Shown piece by piece: positions 38,565-51,748 of a stretch of 64,000 bases of DNA. Source of the stretch: Liolophura sinensis (Eukaryota; Mollusca; Polyplacophora; Chitonida; Chitonidae); NCBI RefSeq assembly GCF_032854445.1, contig NW_027018051.1:37185-101184 (forward strand), in the 5' to 3' direction. The notes beneath the pieces were generated by a model that saw nothing but the letters and a program-made list of their open reading frames with translations, was not told where the DNA came from and did no database searches. Every line of letters starts with the position of its first letter. Positions within the stretch are counted from its first letter, which is position 1. Position numbers and translations under genes: made by a program.

Positions 38565-41500
38565 TTGAATGATCATTTATGTCATAATCACGTGCCCAGC
38601 AACGGCTCTTACTCCATGGAAATCAGGGATATTTGCAATTTTTCAACAGCTGCCGATGCCTGGCTCAATTCCGCATCTTTTGGCACCTTACTGAAGTGGG
38701 TCAGTGTTCAGTTGTACTTTTTACAGCAGACTGTATCAAGTACCTTGTGTTTATCACGTACAAATGGTGTGGTTTATCTACACGTAGATAAAGACATTGA
38801 GATTGTCTTGCACTTAGAAGTAAGGCAATTGCTGGGTGAGTTAAATGGGCTTAGCCCAAAGATTTGACGTCTTCTGGGCTACCGAAGGGCACATAACTTA
38901 TAGTCAAAAGTTGAATATAGTAATGACCAGTCGCGATTGTACAGAGTACAGTGTAGCCGATTTCAATTAACAAAAAGACCAGGCAAAAACGCAAAATTGG
39001 AAAAATTGTTCCAGTGCTGCTGGTAAGAGGCTAATCCGACGTATTTTGTGACGAGAAATCGAATGGTGCAATCCGCGTTGCTCTCCGACCAATACTTTTG
39101 CCTGTAGCGACAATTGAATGATCATTTATGTCATAATCACGTGCACAGCAACGGCTCTTACTCCATGGAAACCAGGGAAATTTGCAATTTTTCAACAGCT
39201 GCCGATACCTGGCCCAATTCCGCATCTTTTGGCACCTTATAAATGTGGGTCAGTGTTTAGTTATACTTTTTACAGCAGACTGTATCAAGTACCTTGTGTT
39301 TTTTATGTACAAATGGTGTGGTTTTTCTACACGTAGATAAAGACATTGAGATTGTCTTGGACTTAGAAGTAAGACAATTGCTGGGTGAGTTAAATGGGCT
39401 TAGCCCAAAGATTTCAGGTCTTCTGGGCTACCGAAGGGCACACAACTTATAGTCAAAAGTTGAATATACTAATGACCAGTCGCGATTGTACAGAGTACAG
39501 TGTAGCCGATTTCAATTAACAAAAAGACCAGGCAAAAATGCAAAAGTGCGAAAACTGTTCCAGTGCTGCTGGTAAGAGGCTAATCCGACGTATTTTGTGA
39601 CGAGAAATCGAATGGTGCAATCCGCGTTGCTCTCCGACCAATACGTTTGGCTATAGCGACAATTGAATGATCATTTATATCATAATCACGTGCCCAGCAA
39701 CGGCTCTTACTCCATGGAAACCAGGGAAATTGGCAATTTTTCAACAGCTGCCGATGCCTGGCTCAATTCTGCATCTTTTGGCACCTTACTGAAGTGGGTC
39801 AGTGTTCAGTTGTACTTTTTACAGCAGACTGTATCAAGTACCTTGTGTTTTTCACGTACAAATGGTGTGGTTTTTCTACACGTAGATAAAGACATTGAGA
39901 TTGTCTTGCACTTAGAAGTAAGACAATTGCTGGGTGAGTTAAATGGGCTTAGCCGAAAGAGTTTACGTCTTCTGGGCTACCGAAGGGCACATAACTTATA
40001 GTCAAAAGTTGAATATAGTAATGACCAGTCGCGATTGTACAGAGTACAGTGTAGCCGATTTCAATTAACAAAAAGACCAAGCAAAAATGCAAAAGTGGAA
40101 AAACTGTTCCAGTGCTGCTGGTAAGAGGCTAATCCGACGTATTTTGTGACGAGAAATCGAATGGTGCAAACCGCCTTGCTCTCCGACCAATACTTTTGGC
40201 TGTAGCGACAAATCAATGAATATTGATGTCATAATCACGTGCCCAGCAACGGCTCTTACTCCATGGAAACCAGGGATATTTGCAATTTTTTAACAGCTGC
40301 CGATGCCTGGCCCAATTCCGCATCTTTTGGCACCTTATAAATGTGGGTCAGTGTTTAGTTGTACTTTTTACAGCAGACTGTATCAAGTACCTTGTGTTTT
40401 TTATGTACAAATGGTGTGGTTTTTCTACACGTAGATAAAGACATTGAGATTGTCTTGGACTTAGAAGTAAGACAATTGCTGGGTGAGTTAAATGGGCTTA
40501 GCCCAAAGATTTCAGGTCTTCTGGGCTACCGAAGGGCACATAACTTATAGTCAAAAGTTGAATATAGTAATGACCAGTCGCGATTGTACAGAGTACAGTG
40601 TAGCCGATTTCAATTAACAAAAAGACCAGGCAAAAATGCTAAAGTGGAAAAACTGTTCCTGTGCTGCTGGTAAGAGGCTAATCCGACGTATTTTGTGACG
40701 AGAAATCGAATGGTGCAATCCGCGTTGCTCTCCGACCAATACGTTTGGCTGTAGCGACAATTGAATGATCATTTATATCATAATCACGTGCCCAGCAACG
40801 GCTCTTACTCCATGGAAACCAGGGAAATTGGAAATTTTTAAACAGCTGCCGATGCCTGGCTCAATTCCGCATCTTTTGGCACCTTACTGAAGTGAGTCAG
40901 TGTTTAGTTGTACTTTTTACAGCAGACTGTATCAAGTACCTTGTGTTTTTCATGTACAAATGGTGTGGTTTTTGTACACGTAGATAAAGACATTGAGATT
41001 GTCTTGCACTTAGAAGTAAGGCAATTGCTGGGTGAGTTAAATGGGCTTAGCCCAAAGATTTGACGTCTTCTGGGCTACCGAAGGGCACATAACTTATAGT
41101 CAAAAGTTGAATATAGTAATGACCAGTCGCGATTGTACAGAGTACAGTGTAGCCGATTTCAATTAACAAAAAGACCAGGCAAAAATGCAAAAGTGGAAAA
41201 ACTGTTCCAGTGCTGCTGGTAAGAGGCTAATCCGACGTATTTTGTGACGAGAAATCGAATGGTGCAAACCGCGTTGCTCTCCGACCAATACTTTTGGCTG
41301 TAGCGACAATTGAATGATCATTTATGTCATAATCACGTGCCCAGCAACGGCTCTTACTCCATGGAAACCAGGGAAATTTGCAATTTTTCAACAGCTGCCG
41401 ATGCCTGGCTCAATTCCGCATCTTTTGGCACCTTACTGAAGTTGGTCAGTGTTCAGTTGTACTTTTTACAGCAGACTGTATCCAGTACCTTGTGTTTCTC

Positions 41501-41858
41501 ACGTACAAATGGTGTGGTTTTTCTACACGTAGATAAAGACATTGAGATTGTCTTGCACTTAGAAGTAAGGCAATTGCTGGGTGAGTTAAATGGGCTTAGC
41601 CCAAAGATTTCAGGTCTTCTGGGCTACCGAAGGGCACATAACTTATAGTCAAAAGTTGAATATAGTAATGACCAGTCGCGATTGTACAGAGTACAGTGTA
41701 GCCGATTTCAATTAACAAAAAGACCAGGCAAAAACGCAAAAGTGGAAAAACTGTTCCAGTGCTGCTGGTAAGAGGCTAATCCGACGTATTTTGTGACGAC
41801 AAATCGAATGGTGCAAACCGCGTTGCTCTCCGACCAATACTTTTGGCTGTAGCGACAA
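38546..41858 (+). repeat. Block related to window bases 1-4406 (two units shorter)
   Basis: 38546-39662 matches 1-1117. The next units, 39663-41858, match 2217-4406 in order (AAAGAGTTTACG unit, substituted head, class A, class A). The units at 1118 and 1667 have no counterpart here, so one side lost or gained 1,099 bp, exactly two monomers. Confidence 0.87.
40212..40760 (+). repeat. Substituted-head class B monomer
   Basis: AATATTGATG form, with the CTGTTCCTGTGCTG change shared with 35844 and a private ATGCTAAAGTGG near 40637. Confidence 0.92.
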
Positions 41859-42957
41859 TTGAATGATCATTTATGTCATAATCATGTGCCCGGCAACGGC
41901 TCTTACTCCATGGAAACCAGGGAAATTTGCAATTTTTTAACAGCTGCCGATGCCTGGCTCAATTCCGCATCTTTTGGCACCTTACTGAAGTTGGTCAGTG
42001 TTCAGTTGAATTTTTTACAGCAGACTGTATCAAGTACCTTGTGTTTAACACGTACAAATGGTGTGGTTTTTCTACACGTAGATAAAGACATTGAGATTGT
42101 CTTGCACTTAGAAGTAAGGCAATTGCTGGGTGAGTTAAATGGGCTTACCCCAAAGATTTTTAGATCTTCTGGGCTACCGAAGGGCACATAACTTATAGTC
42201 AAAAGTTAAATATAGTAATGACCAGTCGCGATTGTACAGAGTACAGTGTAGCCGATTTCAATTAACAAAAAGACCAGGTAAAAATGCAAAAGTGGAAAAA
42301 CTGTTCCAGTGCTGCTGGTAAGAGGCTAATCCGACGTATTTTGTGACGAGAAATCGAATGGTGCAAACCGCGTTCCTCTCCGACCAATACGTTTGGCTGT
42401 AGTGACAATTGAATGATCATTTATGTCATAATCACGTGCCCAGCAACGGCTCTTACTCCATGGAAACCAGGGAACTTTACAATTTTTTAACAGCTGCCGA
42501 TGCCTGGCTCAATTCCGCATCTTTTGGCACCTTACTGAAGTGGGTCAATGTTCAGTTGTACTTTTTACAGCAGACTGTATCAAGTACCTTGTGTTTTTTA
42601 TGTACAAATGGTGTGGTTTTTCTACACGTAGATAAAGACATTGAGATTGTCTTGCACTTAGAAGTAAGACAATTGCTGGGTGAGTTAAATGGGCTTAGCC
42701 CAAAGATTTCACGTCTTCTGGGCTACCGAAGGGCACATAACTTATAGTCAAAAGTTGAATATAGTAATGACCAGTCGCGATTGTACAGAGTACAGTGTAG
42801 CCGATTTCAATTAACAAAAAGACCAGGCAAAAATGCAAAAGTGGAAAAACTGTTCCAGTGCTGCTGGTAAGAGGCTAATCCGACGTATTTTGTGACGACA
42901 AATCGAATGGTGCAAACCGCGTTGCTCTCCGACCAATACTTTTAGCTGTAGCGACAA

Positions 42958-43506
42958 ATCAATGAATATTAATGTCATAATCACGTGCCCAGCAACGGCT
43001 CTTACTCCATGGAAACCAGGGATATTTGCAATTTTTTAACAGCTGCCGATGCCTGGCCCAATTCCGCATCTTTTGGCACCTTATAAATGTGGGTCAGTGT
43101 TTAGTTGTACTTTTTACAGCAGACTGTATCAAGTACCTTGTGTTTTTTATGTACAAATGGTGTGGTTTTTCTACACGTAGATAAAGACATTGAGATTGTC
43201 TTGGACTTAGAAGTAAGACAATTGCTGGGTGAGTGAAATGGGCTTAGCCCAAAGATTTCAGGTCTTCTGGGCTACCGAAGGGCACATAACTTATATTCAA
43301 AAGTTGAATATAGTAATGACCAGTCGCGATTGTACAGAGTACAGTGTAGCCGATTTCAATTAATAAAAAGACCAGGTAAAAATGCAAAAGTGGAAAAACT
43401 GTTCCAGTGCTGCTGGTAAGGGGCTAATCCGACGTATTTTGTGACGAGAAATCGAATGGTGCAAACCGCGTTGCTCTCCGACCAATACTTTTGGCTGTAG
43501 TCACAA
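42958..43506 (+). repeat. Substituted-head class B monomer (AATATTAATG form)
   Basis: AATATTAATG head, with TTATATTCAAAAG near 43292 and GGTAAGGGGC near 43415, both shared with 45709 and 51200. Confidence 0.92.
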
Positions 43507-45159
43507 TTGAATGATCATTTATGTCATAATCACGTGCCCAGCAACGGCTCTTACTCCATGGAAATCACGGATATTTGCAATTTTTCAACAGCTGCCGATG
43601 CCTGGCTCAATTCCGCATCTTTTGGCACCTTTTTCATGTGGGTCTGTGGTCAGTTGTACTTTTTACAGCAGACTGTATCAAGTACCTTGTGTTTTTCATG
43701 TACAAATGGTGTGGTTTTTCTACACGTAGATAAAGACATTGAGATTGTCTTGCACTTAGAAGTAAGGCAATTGCTGGGTGAGTTAAATGGGCTTAGCCCA
43801 AAGATTTCAGGTCTTCTGGGCTACCGAAGGGCACACAACTTATAGTCAAAAGTTGAATATACTAATGACCAGTCGCGATTGTACAGAGTACAGTGTAGCC
43901 GATTTCAATTAACAAAAAGACCAGGCAAAAATGCAAAAGTGGAAAAACTGTTCCAGTGCTGCTGGTAAGAGGCTAATCCGACGTATTTTGTGACGAGAAA
44001 TCGAATGGTGCAAACCGCGTTGCTCTCCGACCAATACTTTTGCCTGTAGCGACAATTGAATGATCATTTATGTCATAATCACGTGCACAGCAACGGCTCT
44101 TACTCCATGGAAACCAGGGAAATTTGGAAATTTTTCAACAGCTGCCGATACCTGGCCCAATTCCGCATCTTTTGGCACCTTATAAATGTGGGTCAGTGTT
44201 TAGTTGTACTTTTTACAGCAGACTGTATCAAGTACCTTGTGTTTTTCACGTACAAATGGTGTGGTTTTTCTACACGTAGATAAAGACATTGAGATTGTCT
44301 TGGACTTAGAAGTAAGACAATTGCTGGGTGAGTTAAATGAGCTTGGCCCAAAGATTTCAGGTCTTCTGGGCTACCGAAGGGCACATAACTTATAGTCAAA
44401 AATTGAATATAGTAATGACCAGTCGCGATTGTACAGAGTACAGTGTAGCCGATTTCAATTAACAAAAAGACCAGGCAAAAATGCAAAAGTGGAAAAACTG
44501 TTCCAGTGCTGCTGGTAAGAGGCTAATCCGACGTATTTTGTGACGAGAAATCGAATGGTGCAAACCGCGTTGCTCTCCGACCAATACTTTTGGCTGTAGC
44601 GACAATTGAATGATCATTTATGTCATAATCACGTGCCCAGCAACGGCTCTTACTCCATGGAAACCAGGGAAATTTGCAATTTTTCAACAGGCTGCCGATG
44701 CCTGGCTCAATTCCGCATCTTTTGGCACCTTACTGAAGTTGGTCAGTGTTCAGTTGTACTTTTTACAGCAGACTGTATCCAGTACCTTGTGTTTCTCACG
44801 TACAAATGGTGTGGTTTTTCTACACGTAGATAAAGACATTGAGATTGTCTTTGCACTTAGAAAATAAGGCAATTGCTGGGTGAGTTAAATGGGCTTACCC
44901 CAAAGATTTTTAGATCTTCTGGGCTACCGAAGGGCACATAACTTATAGTCAAAAGTTAAATATAGTAATGACCAGTCGCGATTGTACAGAGTACAGTGTA
45001 GCCGATTTCAATTAACAAAAAGACCAGGTAAAAATGCAAAAGTGGAAAAAACTGTTCCAGTGCTGCTGGTAAGAGGCTAATCCGACGTATTTTGTGACGA
45101 GAAATCGAATGGTGCAAACCGCGTTGCTCTCCGACCAATACGTTTGGCTGTAGTGACAA

Positions 45160-46590
45160 TTGAATGATCATTTATGTCATAATCACGTGCCCAGCAACGG
45201 CTCTTACTCCATGGAAACCAGGGAACTTTACAATTTTTTAACAGCTGCCGATGCCTGGCTCAATTCCGCATCTTTTGGCACCTTACTGAAGTGGGTCAAT
45301 GTTCAGTTGTACTTTTTACAGCAGACTGTATCAAGTACCTTGTGTTTTTTATGTACAAATGGTGTGGTTTTTCTACACGTAGATAAAGACATTGAGATTG
45401 TCTTGCACTTAGAAGTAAGACAATTGCTGGGTGAGTTAAATGGGCTTAGCCCAAAGATTTCACGTCTTCTGGGCTACCGAAGGGCACATAACTTATAGTC
45501 AAAAGTTGAATATAGTAATGACCAGTCGCGATTGTACAGAGTACAGTGTAGCCGATTTCAATTAACAAAAAGACCAGGCAAAAATGCAAAAGTGGAAAAA
45601 CTGTTCCAGTGCTGCTGGTAAGAGGCTAATCCGACGTATTTTGTGACGACAAATCGAATGGTGCAAACCGCGTTGCTCTCCGACCAATACTTTTAGCTGT
45701 AGCGACAAATCAATGAATATTAATGTCATAATCACGTGCCCAGCAACGGCTCTTACTCCATGGAAACCAGGGATATTTGCAATTTTTTAACAGCTGCCGA
45801 TGCCTGGCCCAATTCCGCATCTTTTGGCACCTTATAAATGTGGGTCAGTGTTTAGTTGTACTTTTTACAGCAGACTGTATCAAGTACCTTGTGTTTTTTA
45901 TGTACAAATGGTGTGGTTTTTCTACACGTAGATAAAGACATTGAGATTGTCTTGGACTTAGAAGTAAGACAATTGCTGGGTGAGTGAAATGGGCTTAGCC
46001 CAAAGATTTCAGGTCTTCTGGGCTACCGAAGGGCACATAACTTATATTCAAAAGTTGAATATAGTAATGACCAGTCGCGATTGTACAGAGTACAGTGTAG
46101 CCGATTTCAATTAATAAAAAGACCAGGTAAAAATGCAAAAGTGGAAAAACTGTTCCAGTGCTGCTGGTAAGGGGCTAATCCGACGTATTTTGTGACGAGA
46201 AATCGAATGGTGCAAACCGCGTTGCTCTCCGACCAATACTTTTGGCTGTAGTCACAATTGAATGATCATTTATGTCATAATCACGTGCCCAGCAACGGCT
46301 CTTACTCCATGGAAATCACGGATATTTGCAATTTTTTCAACAGCTGCCGATGCCTGGCTCAATTCCGCATCTTTTGGCACCTTTTTCATGTGGGTCTGTG
46401 GTCAGTTGTACTTTTTACAGCAGACTGTATCAAGTACCTTGTGTTTTTCATGTACAAATGGTGTGGTTTTTCTACACGTAGATAAAGACATTGAGATTGT
46501 CTTGCACTTAGAAGTAAGGCAATTGCTGGGTGAGTTAAATGGGCTTAGCCCAAAGATTTCAGGTCTTCTAGGCTACCGAAGGGCACATAA
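45160..46590 (+). repeat. Block duplicate of 42409-43838 (offset 2,751 bp)
   Basis: GAACTTTACAATT unit, AATATTAATG head unit with TTATATTCAAAAG, and class C unit with GGAAATCACGG match in order. The match ends inside the third unit, where 43507 has CACACAAC and ATACTAATG but 46258 has CACATAAC and ATAGTAATG. Confidence 0.85.
45709..46257 (+). repeat. Substituted-head class B monomer (AATATTAATG form)
   Basis: Same private changes as 42958, 2,751 bp upstream, so it lies within the five-monomer block duplication. Confidence 0.92.
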
Positions 46591-49500
46591 CTTATAGTCA
46601 AAAGTTGAATATAGTAATGACCAGTCGCGATTGTACAGAGTACAGTGTAGCCGATTTCAATTAACAAAAAGACCAGGCAAAAATGCAAAAGTGGAAAAAC
46701 TGTTCCAGTGCTGCTGGTAAGAGGCTAATCCGACGTATTTTGTGACGAGAAATCGAATGGTGCAAACCGCGTTGCTCTCCGGCCAATACTTTTGGCTGTA
46801 GCGACAATTGAATGATCATTTATGTCATAATCATGTGCCCAGCAACGGCTCTTACTCCATGGAAACCAGGGAAATTTGCAATTTTTCAACAGCTGCCGAT
46901 GCCTGGCTCAATTCCGCATCTTTTGGCACTTTACTGAAGTTGGTCAGTGTTCAGTTGAATTTTTTACAGCAGACTGTATCAAGTACCTTGTGTTTAACAC
47001 GTACAAATGGTGTGGTTTATCTACACGTAGATAAAGACATTGAGATTGTCTTGCACTTAGAAGTAAGGCAATTGCTGGGTGAGTTAAATGGGCTTAGCCC
47101 AAAGATTTGACGTCTTCTGGGCTACCGAAGGGCACATAACTTATAGTCAAAAGTTGAATATAGTAATGACCAGTCGCGATTGTACAGAGTACAGTGTAGC
47201 CGATTTCAATTAACAAAAAGACCAGGCAAAAACGCAAAATTGGAAAAATTGTTCCAGTGCTGCTGGTAAGAGGCTAATCCGACGTATTTTGTGACGAGAA
47301 ATCGAATGGTGCAATCCGCGTTGCTCTCCGACCAATACTTTTGCCTGTAGCGACAATTGAATGATCATTTATGTCATAATCACGTGCACAGCAACGGCTC
47401 TTACTCCATGGAAACCAGGGAAATTTGCAATTTTTCAACAGCTGCCGATACCTGGCCCAATTCTGCATCTTTTGGCACCTTATAAATGTGGGTCAGTGTT
47501 TAGTTATACTTTTTACAGCAGACTGTATCAAGTACCTTGTGTTTTTTATGTACAAATGGTGTGGTTTTTCTACACGTAGATAAAGACATTGAGATTGTCT
47601 TGGACTTAGAAGTAAGACAATTGCTGGGTGAGTTAAATGGGCTTAGCCCAAAGATTTCAGGTCTTCTGGGCTACCGAAGGGCACACAACTTATAGTCAAA
47701 AGTTGAATATACTAATGACCAGTTGCGATTGTACAGAGTACAGTGTAGCCGATTTCAATTAACAAAAAGACCAGGCAAAAATGCAAAAGTGCGAAAACTG
47801 TTCCAGTGCTGCTGGTAAGAGGCTAATCCGACGTATTTTGTGACGAGAAATCGAATGGTGCAATCCGCGTTGCTCTCCGACCAATACGTTTGGCTATAGC
47901 GACAATTGAATGATCATTTATGTCATAATCACGTGCCCAGCAACGGCTCTTACTCCATGGAAACCAAGGAAATTGGCAATTTTTCAACAGCTGCCGATGC
48001 CTGGCTCAATTCCGCATCTTTTGGCACCTTATTCATGTGGGTCTGTGGTCAGTTGTACTTTTTACAGCAGACTGTATCAAGTACCTTGTGTTTTTCACGT
48101 ACAAATGGTGTGGTTTTTCTACACGTAGATAAAGACATTGAGATTGTCTTGCACTTAGAAGTAAGGCAATTGCTGGGTGAGTTAAATGGGCTTAGCCCAA
48201 AGATTTTACGTCTTCTGGGCTACCGAAGGGCACATAACTTATAGTCAAAAGTTGAATATAGTAATGACCAGTCGCGATTGTATAGAGTACAGTGTAGCCG
48301 ATTTCAATTAACAAAAAGGCCAGGCAAAAATGCAAAATTGGAATAATTGTTCAAGTGCTGCTGGTAAGAGGCTAATCCGACGTATTTTGTGACGACAAAT
48401 CGAATGGTGCAAACCGCGTTGCTCTCCGACCAATACTTTTGGCTGTAGTGACAATTGAATGATCATTTATATCATAATCACGTGCACAGCAACGGCTCTT
48501 ACTCCATGGAAACCAGGGAAATTGGCAATTTTTCAACAGCTGCCGATGCCTGGCTCAATTCTGCATCTTTTGGCACCTTACTGAAGTGGGTCAGTGTTCA
48601 GTTGTACTTTTTACAGCAGACTGTATCAAGTACCTTGTGTTTTTCACGTACAAATGGTGTGGTTTTTCTACACGTAGATAAAGACATTGAGATTGTCTTG
48701 CACTTAGAAGTAAGGCAATTGCTGGGTGAGTTAAATGGGCTTAGCCCAAAGATTTGACGTCTTCTGGGCTACCGAAGGGCACATAACTTATAGTCAAAAG
48801 TTGAATATAGTAATGACCAGTCGCGATTGTACAGAGTACAGTGTAGCCGATTTCAATTAACAAAAAGACCAGGCAAAAACGCAAAATTGGAAAAATTGTT
48901 CCAGTGCTGCTGGTAAGAGGCTAATCCGACGTATTTTGTGACGAGAAATCGAATGGTGCAATCCGCGTTGCTCTCCGACCAATACTTTTGCCTGTAGCGA
49001 CAATTGAATGATCATTTATGTCATAATCACGTGCACAGCAACGGCTCTTACTCCATGGAAACCAGGGAAATTTGCAATTTTTCAACAGCTGCCGATACCT
49101 GGCCCAATTCTGCATCTTTTGGCACCTTATAAATGTGGGTCAGTGTTTAGTTATACTTTTTACAGCAGACTGTATCAAGTACCTTGTGTTTTTTATGTAC
49201 AAATGGTGTGGTTTTTCTACACGTAGATAAAGACATTGAGATTGTCTTGGACTTAGAAGTAAGACAATTGCTGGGTGAGTTAAATGGCCTTAGCCCAAAG
49301 ATTTCAGGTCTTCTGGGCTACCGAAGGGCACACAACTTATAGTCAAAAGTTGAATATACTAATGACCAGTTGCGATTGTACAGAGTACAGTGTAGCCGAT
49401 TTCAATTAACAAAAAGACCAGGCAAAAATGCAAAAGTGCGAAAACTGTTCCAGTGCTGCTGGTAAGAGGCTAATCCGACGTATTTTGTGACGAGAAATCG

Positions 49501-51199
49501 AATGGTGCAATCCGCGTTGCTCTCCGACCAATACGTTTGGCTATAGCGACAATTGAATGATCATTTATGTCATAATCACGTGCCCAGCAACGGCTCTTAC
49601 TCCATGGAAACCAAGGAAATTGGCAATTTTTCAACAGCTGCCGATGCCTGGCTCAATTCCGCATCTTTTGGCACCTTATTCATGTGGGTCTGTGGTCAGT
49701 TGTACTTTTTACAGCAGACTGTATCAAGTACCTTGTGTTTTTCACGTACAAATGGTGTGGTTTTTCTACACGTAGATAAAGACATTGAGATTGTCTTAGA
49801 CTTAGAAGTAAAACAATTGCTGGGTGAGTTAAATGGGCTTGGCCCAAAGATTTCAGGTCTTCTGGGCTACCGAAGGGCACATAACTTATAGTCAAAAGTT
49901 GAATATAGTAATGACCAGTCGCGATTGTACAGAGTACAGTGTAGCCGATTTCAATTAACAAAAAGACCAGGCAAAAATGCAAAAGTGCGAAAACTGTTCC
50001 AGTGCTGCTGGTAAGAGGCTAATCCGACGTATTTTGTGACGAGAAATCGAGTGGTGCAAACCGCGTTGCTCTCCGACCAATACTTTTGCCTGTAGCGACA
50101 ATTGAATGATCATTGATGTCATAATCACGTGTCCAGCAACGGCTCTTACTCCATGGAAACCAGGGATATTTGCAATTTTTCAACAGCTGCCGATACCTGG
50201 CCCAATTTTGCATCTTTTGGCACCTTATAAATGTGGGTCAGTGTTTAGTTGTACTTTTTACAGCAGACTGTATCAAGTACCTTGTGTTTTTTATGTACAA
50301 ATGGTGTGGTTTTTCTACACGTAGATAAAGACATTGAGATTGTCTTGCACTTAGAAGTAAGGCAATTGCTGGGTGAGTTAAATGGGCTTAGCCCAAAGAT
50401 TTTACGTCTTCTGGGCTACCGAAGGGCACATAACTTATAGTCAAAAGTTGAATATAGTAATGACCAGTCGCGATTGTATAGAGTACAGTGTAGCCGATTT
50501 CAATTAACAAAAAGGCCAGGCAAAAATGCAAAATTGGAATAATTGTTCAAGTGCTGCTGGTAAGAGGCTAATCCGACGTATTTTGTGACGACAAATCGAA
50601 TGGTGCAAACCGCGTTGCTCTCCGACCAATACTTTTGGCTGTAGTGACAATTGAATGATCATTTATATCATAATCACGTGCACAGCAACGGCTCTTACTC
50701 CATGGAAACCAGGGAAATTGGCAATTTTTCAACAGCTGCCGATGCCTGGCTCAATTCTGCATCTTTTGGCACCTTACTGAAGTGGGTCAGTGTTCAGTTG
50801 TACTTTTTACAGCAGACTGTATCAAGTACCTTGTGTTTTTCACGTACAAATGGTGTGGTTTTTCTACACGTAGATAAAGACATTGAGATTGTCTTGCACT
50901 TAGAAGTAAGACAATTGCTGGGTGAGTTAAATGGGCTTAGCCGAAAGAGTTTACGTCTTCTGGGCTACCGAAGGGCACATAACTTATAGTCAAAAGTTGA
51001 ATATAGTAATGACCAGTCGCGATTGTACAGAGTACAGTGTAGCCGATTTCAATTAACAAAAAGACCAAGCAAAAATGCAAAAGTGGAAAAACTGTTCCAG
51101 TGCTGCTGGTAAGAGGCTAATCCGACGTATTTTGTGACGAGAAATCGAATGGTGCAAACCGCCTTGCTCTCCGACCAATACTTTTGGCTGTAGCGACAA

Positions 51200-51748
51200 A
51201 TCAATGAATATTGATGTCATAATCACGTGCCCAGCAACGGCTCTTACTCCATGGAAACCAGGGATATTTGCAATTTTTTAACAGCTGCCGATGCCTGGCC
51301 CAATTCCGCATCTTTTGGCACCTTATAAATGTGGGTCAGTGTTTAGTTGTACTTTTTACAGCAGACTGTATCAAGTACCTTGTGTTTTTTATGTACAAAT
51401 GGTGTGGTTTTTCTACACGTAGATAAAGACATTGAGATTGTCTTGGACTTAGAAGTAAGACAATTGCTGGGTGAGTGAAATGGGCTTAGCCCAAAGATTT
51501 CAGGTCTTCTGGGCTACCGAAGGGCACATAACTTATATTCAAAAGTTGAATATAGTAATGACCAGTCGCGATTGTACAGAGTACAGTGTAGCCGATTTCA
51601 ATTAATAAAAAGACCAGGTAAAAATGCAAAAGTGGAAAAACTGTTCCAGTGCTGCTGGTAAGGGGCTAATCCGACGTATTTTGTGACGAGAAATCGAATG
51701 GTGCAAACCGCGTTGCTCTCCGACCAATACTTTTGGCTGTAGTCACAA
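51200..51748 (+). repeat. Substituted-head class B monomer, mosaic
   Basis: The head is the AATATTGATG form, as at 35844 and 40212, but the 3' part has GAGTGAAATGG, TTATATTCAAAAG and GGTAAGGGGC, as at 42958 and 45709. It therefore looks like a crossover product between the two head subtypes. Confidence 0.9.

Larger units (their letters stand above)
39663..43506 (+). repeat. Block duplicate of 35295-38564 (offset ~4.37 kb)
   Basis: AAAGAGTTTACG unit, substituted head with CTGTTCCTGTGC, class A with TTTTTGTACACG, then onward match in order. On the upstream side one unit fewer is present: 36942 combines what is 41310 and 41859 here, and also carries a 24-bp deletion. Confidence 0.82.
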
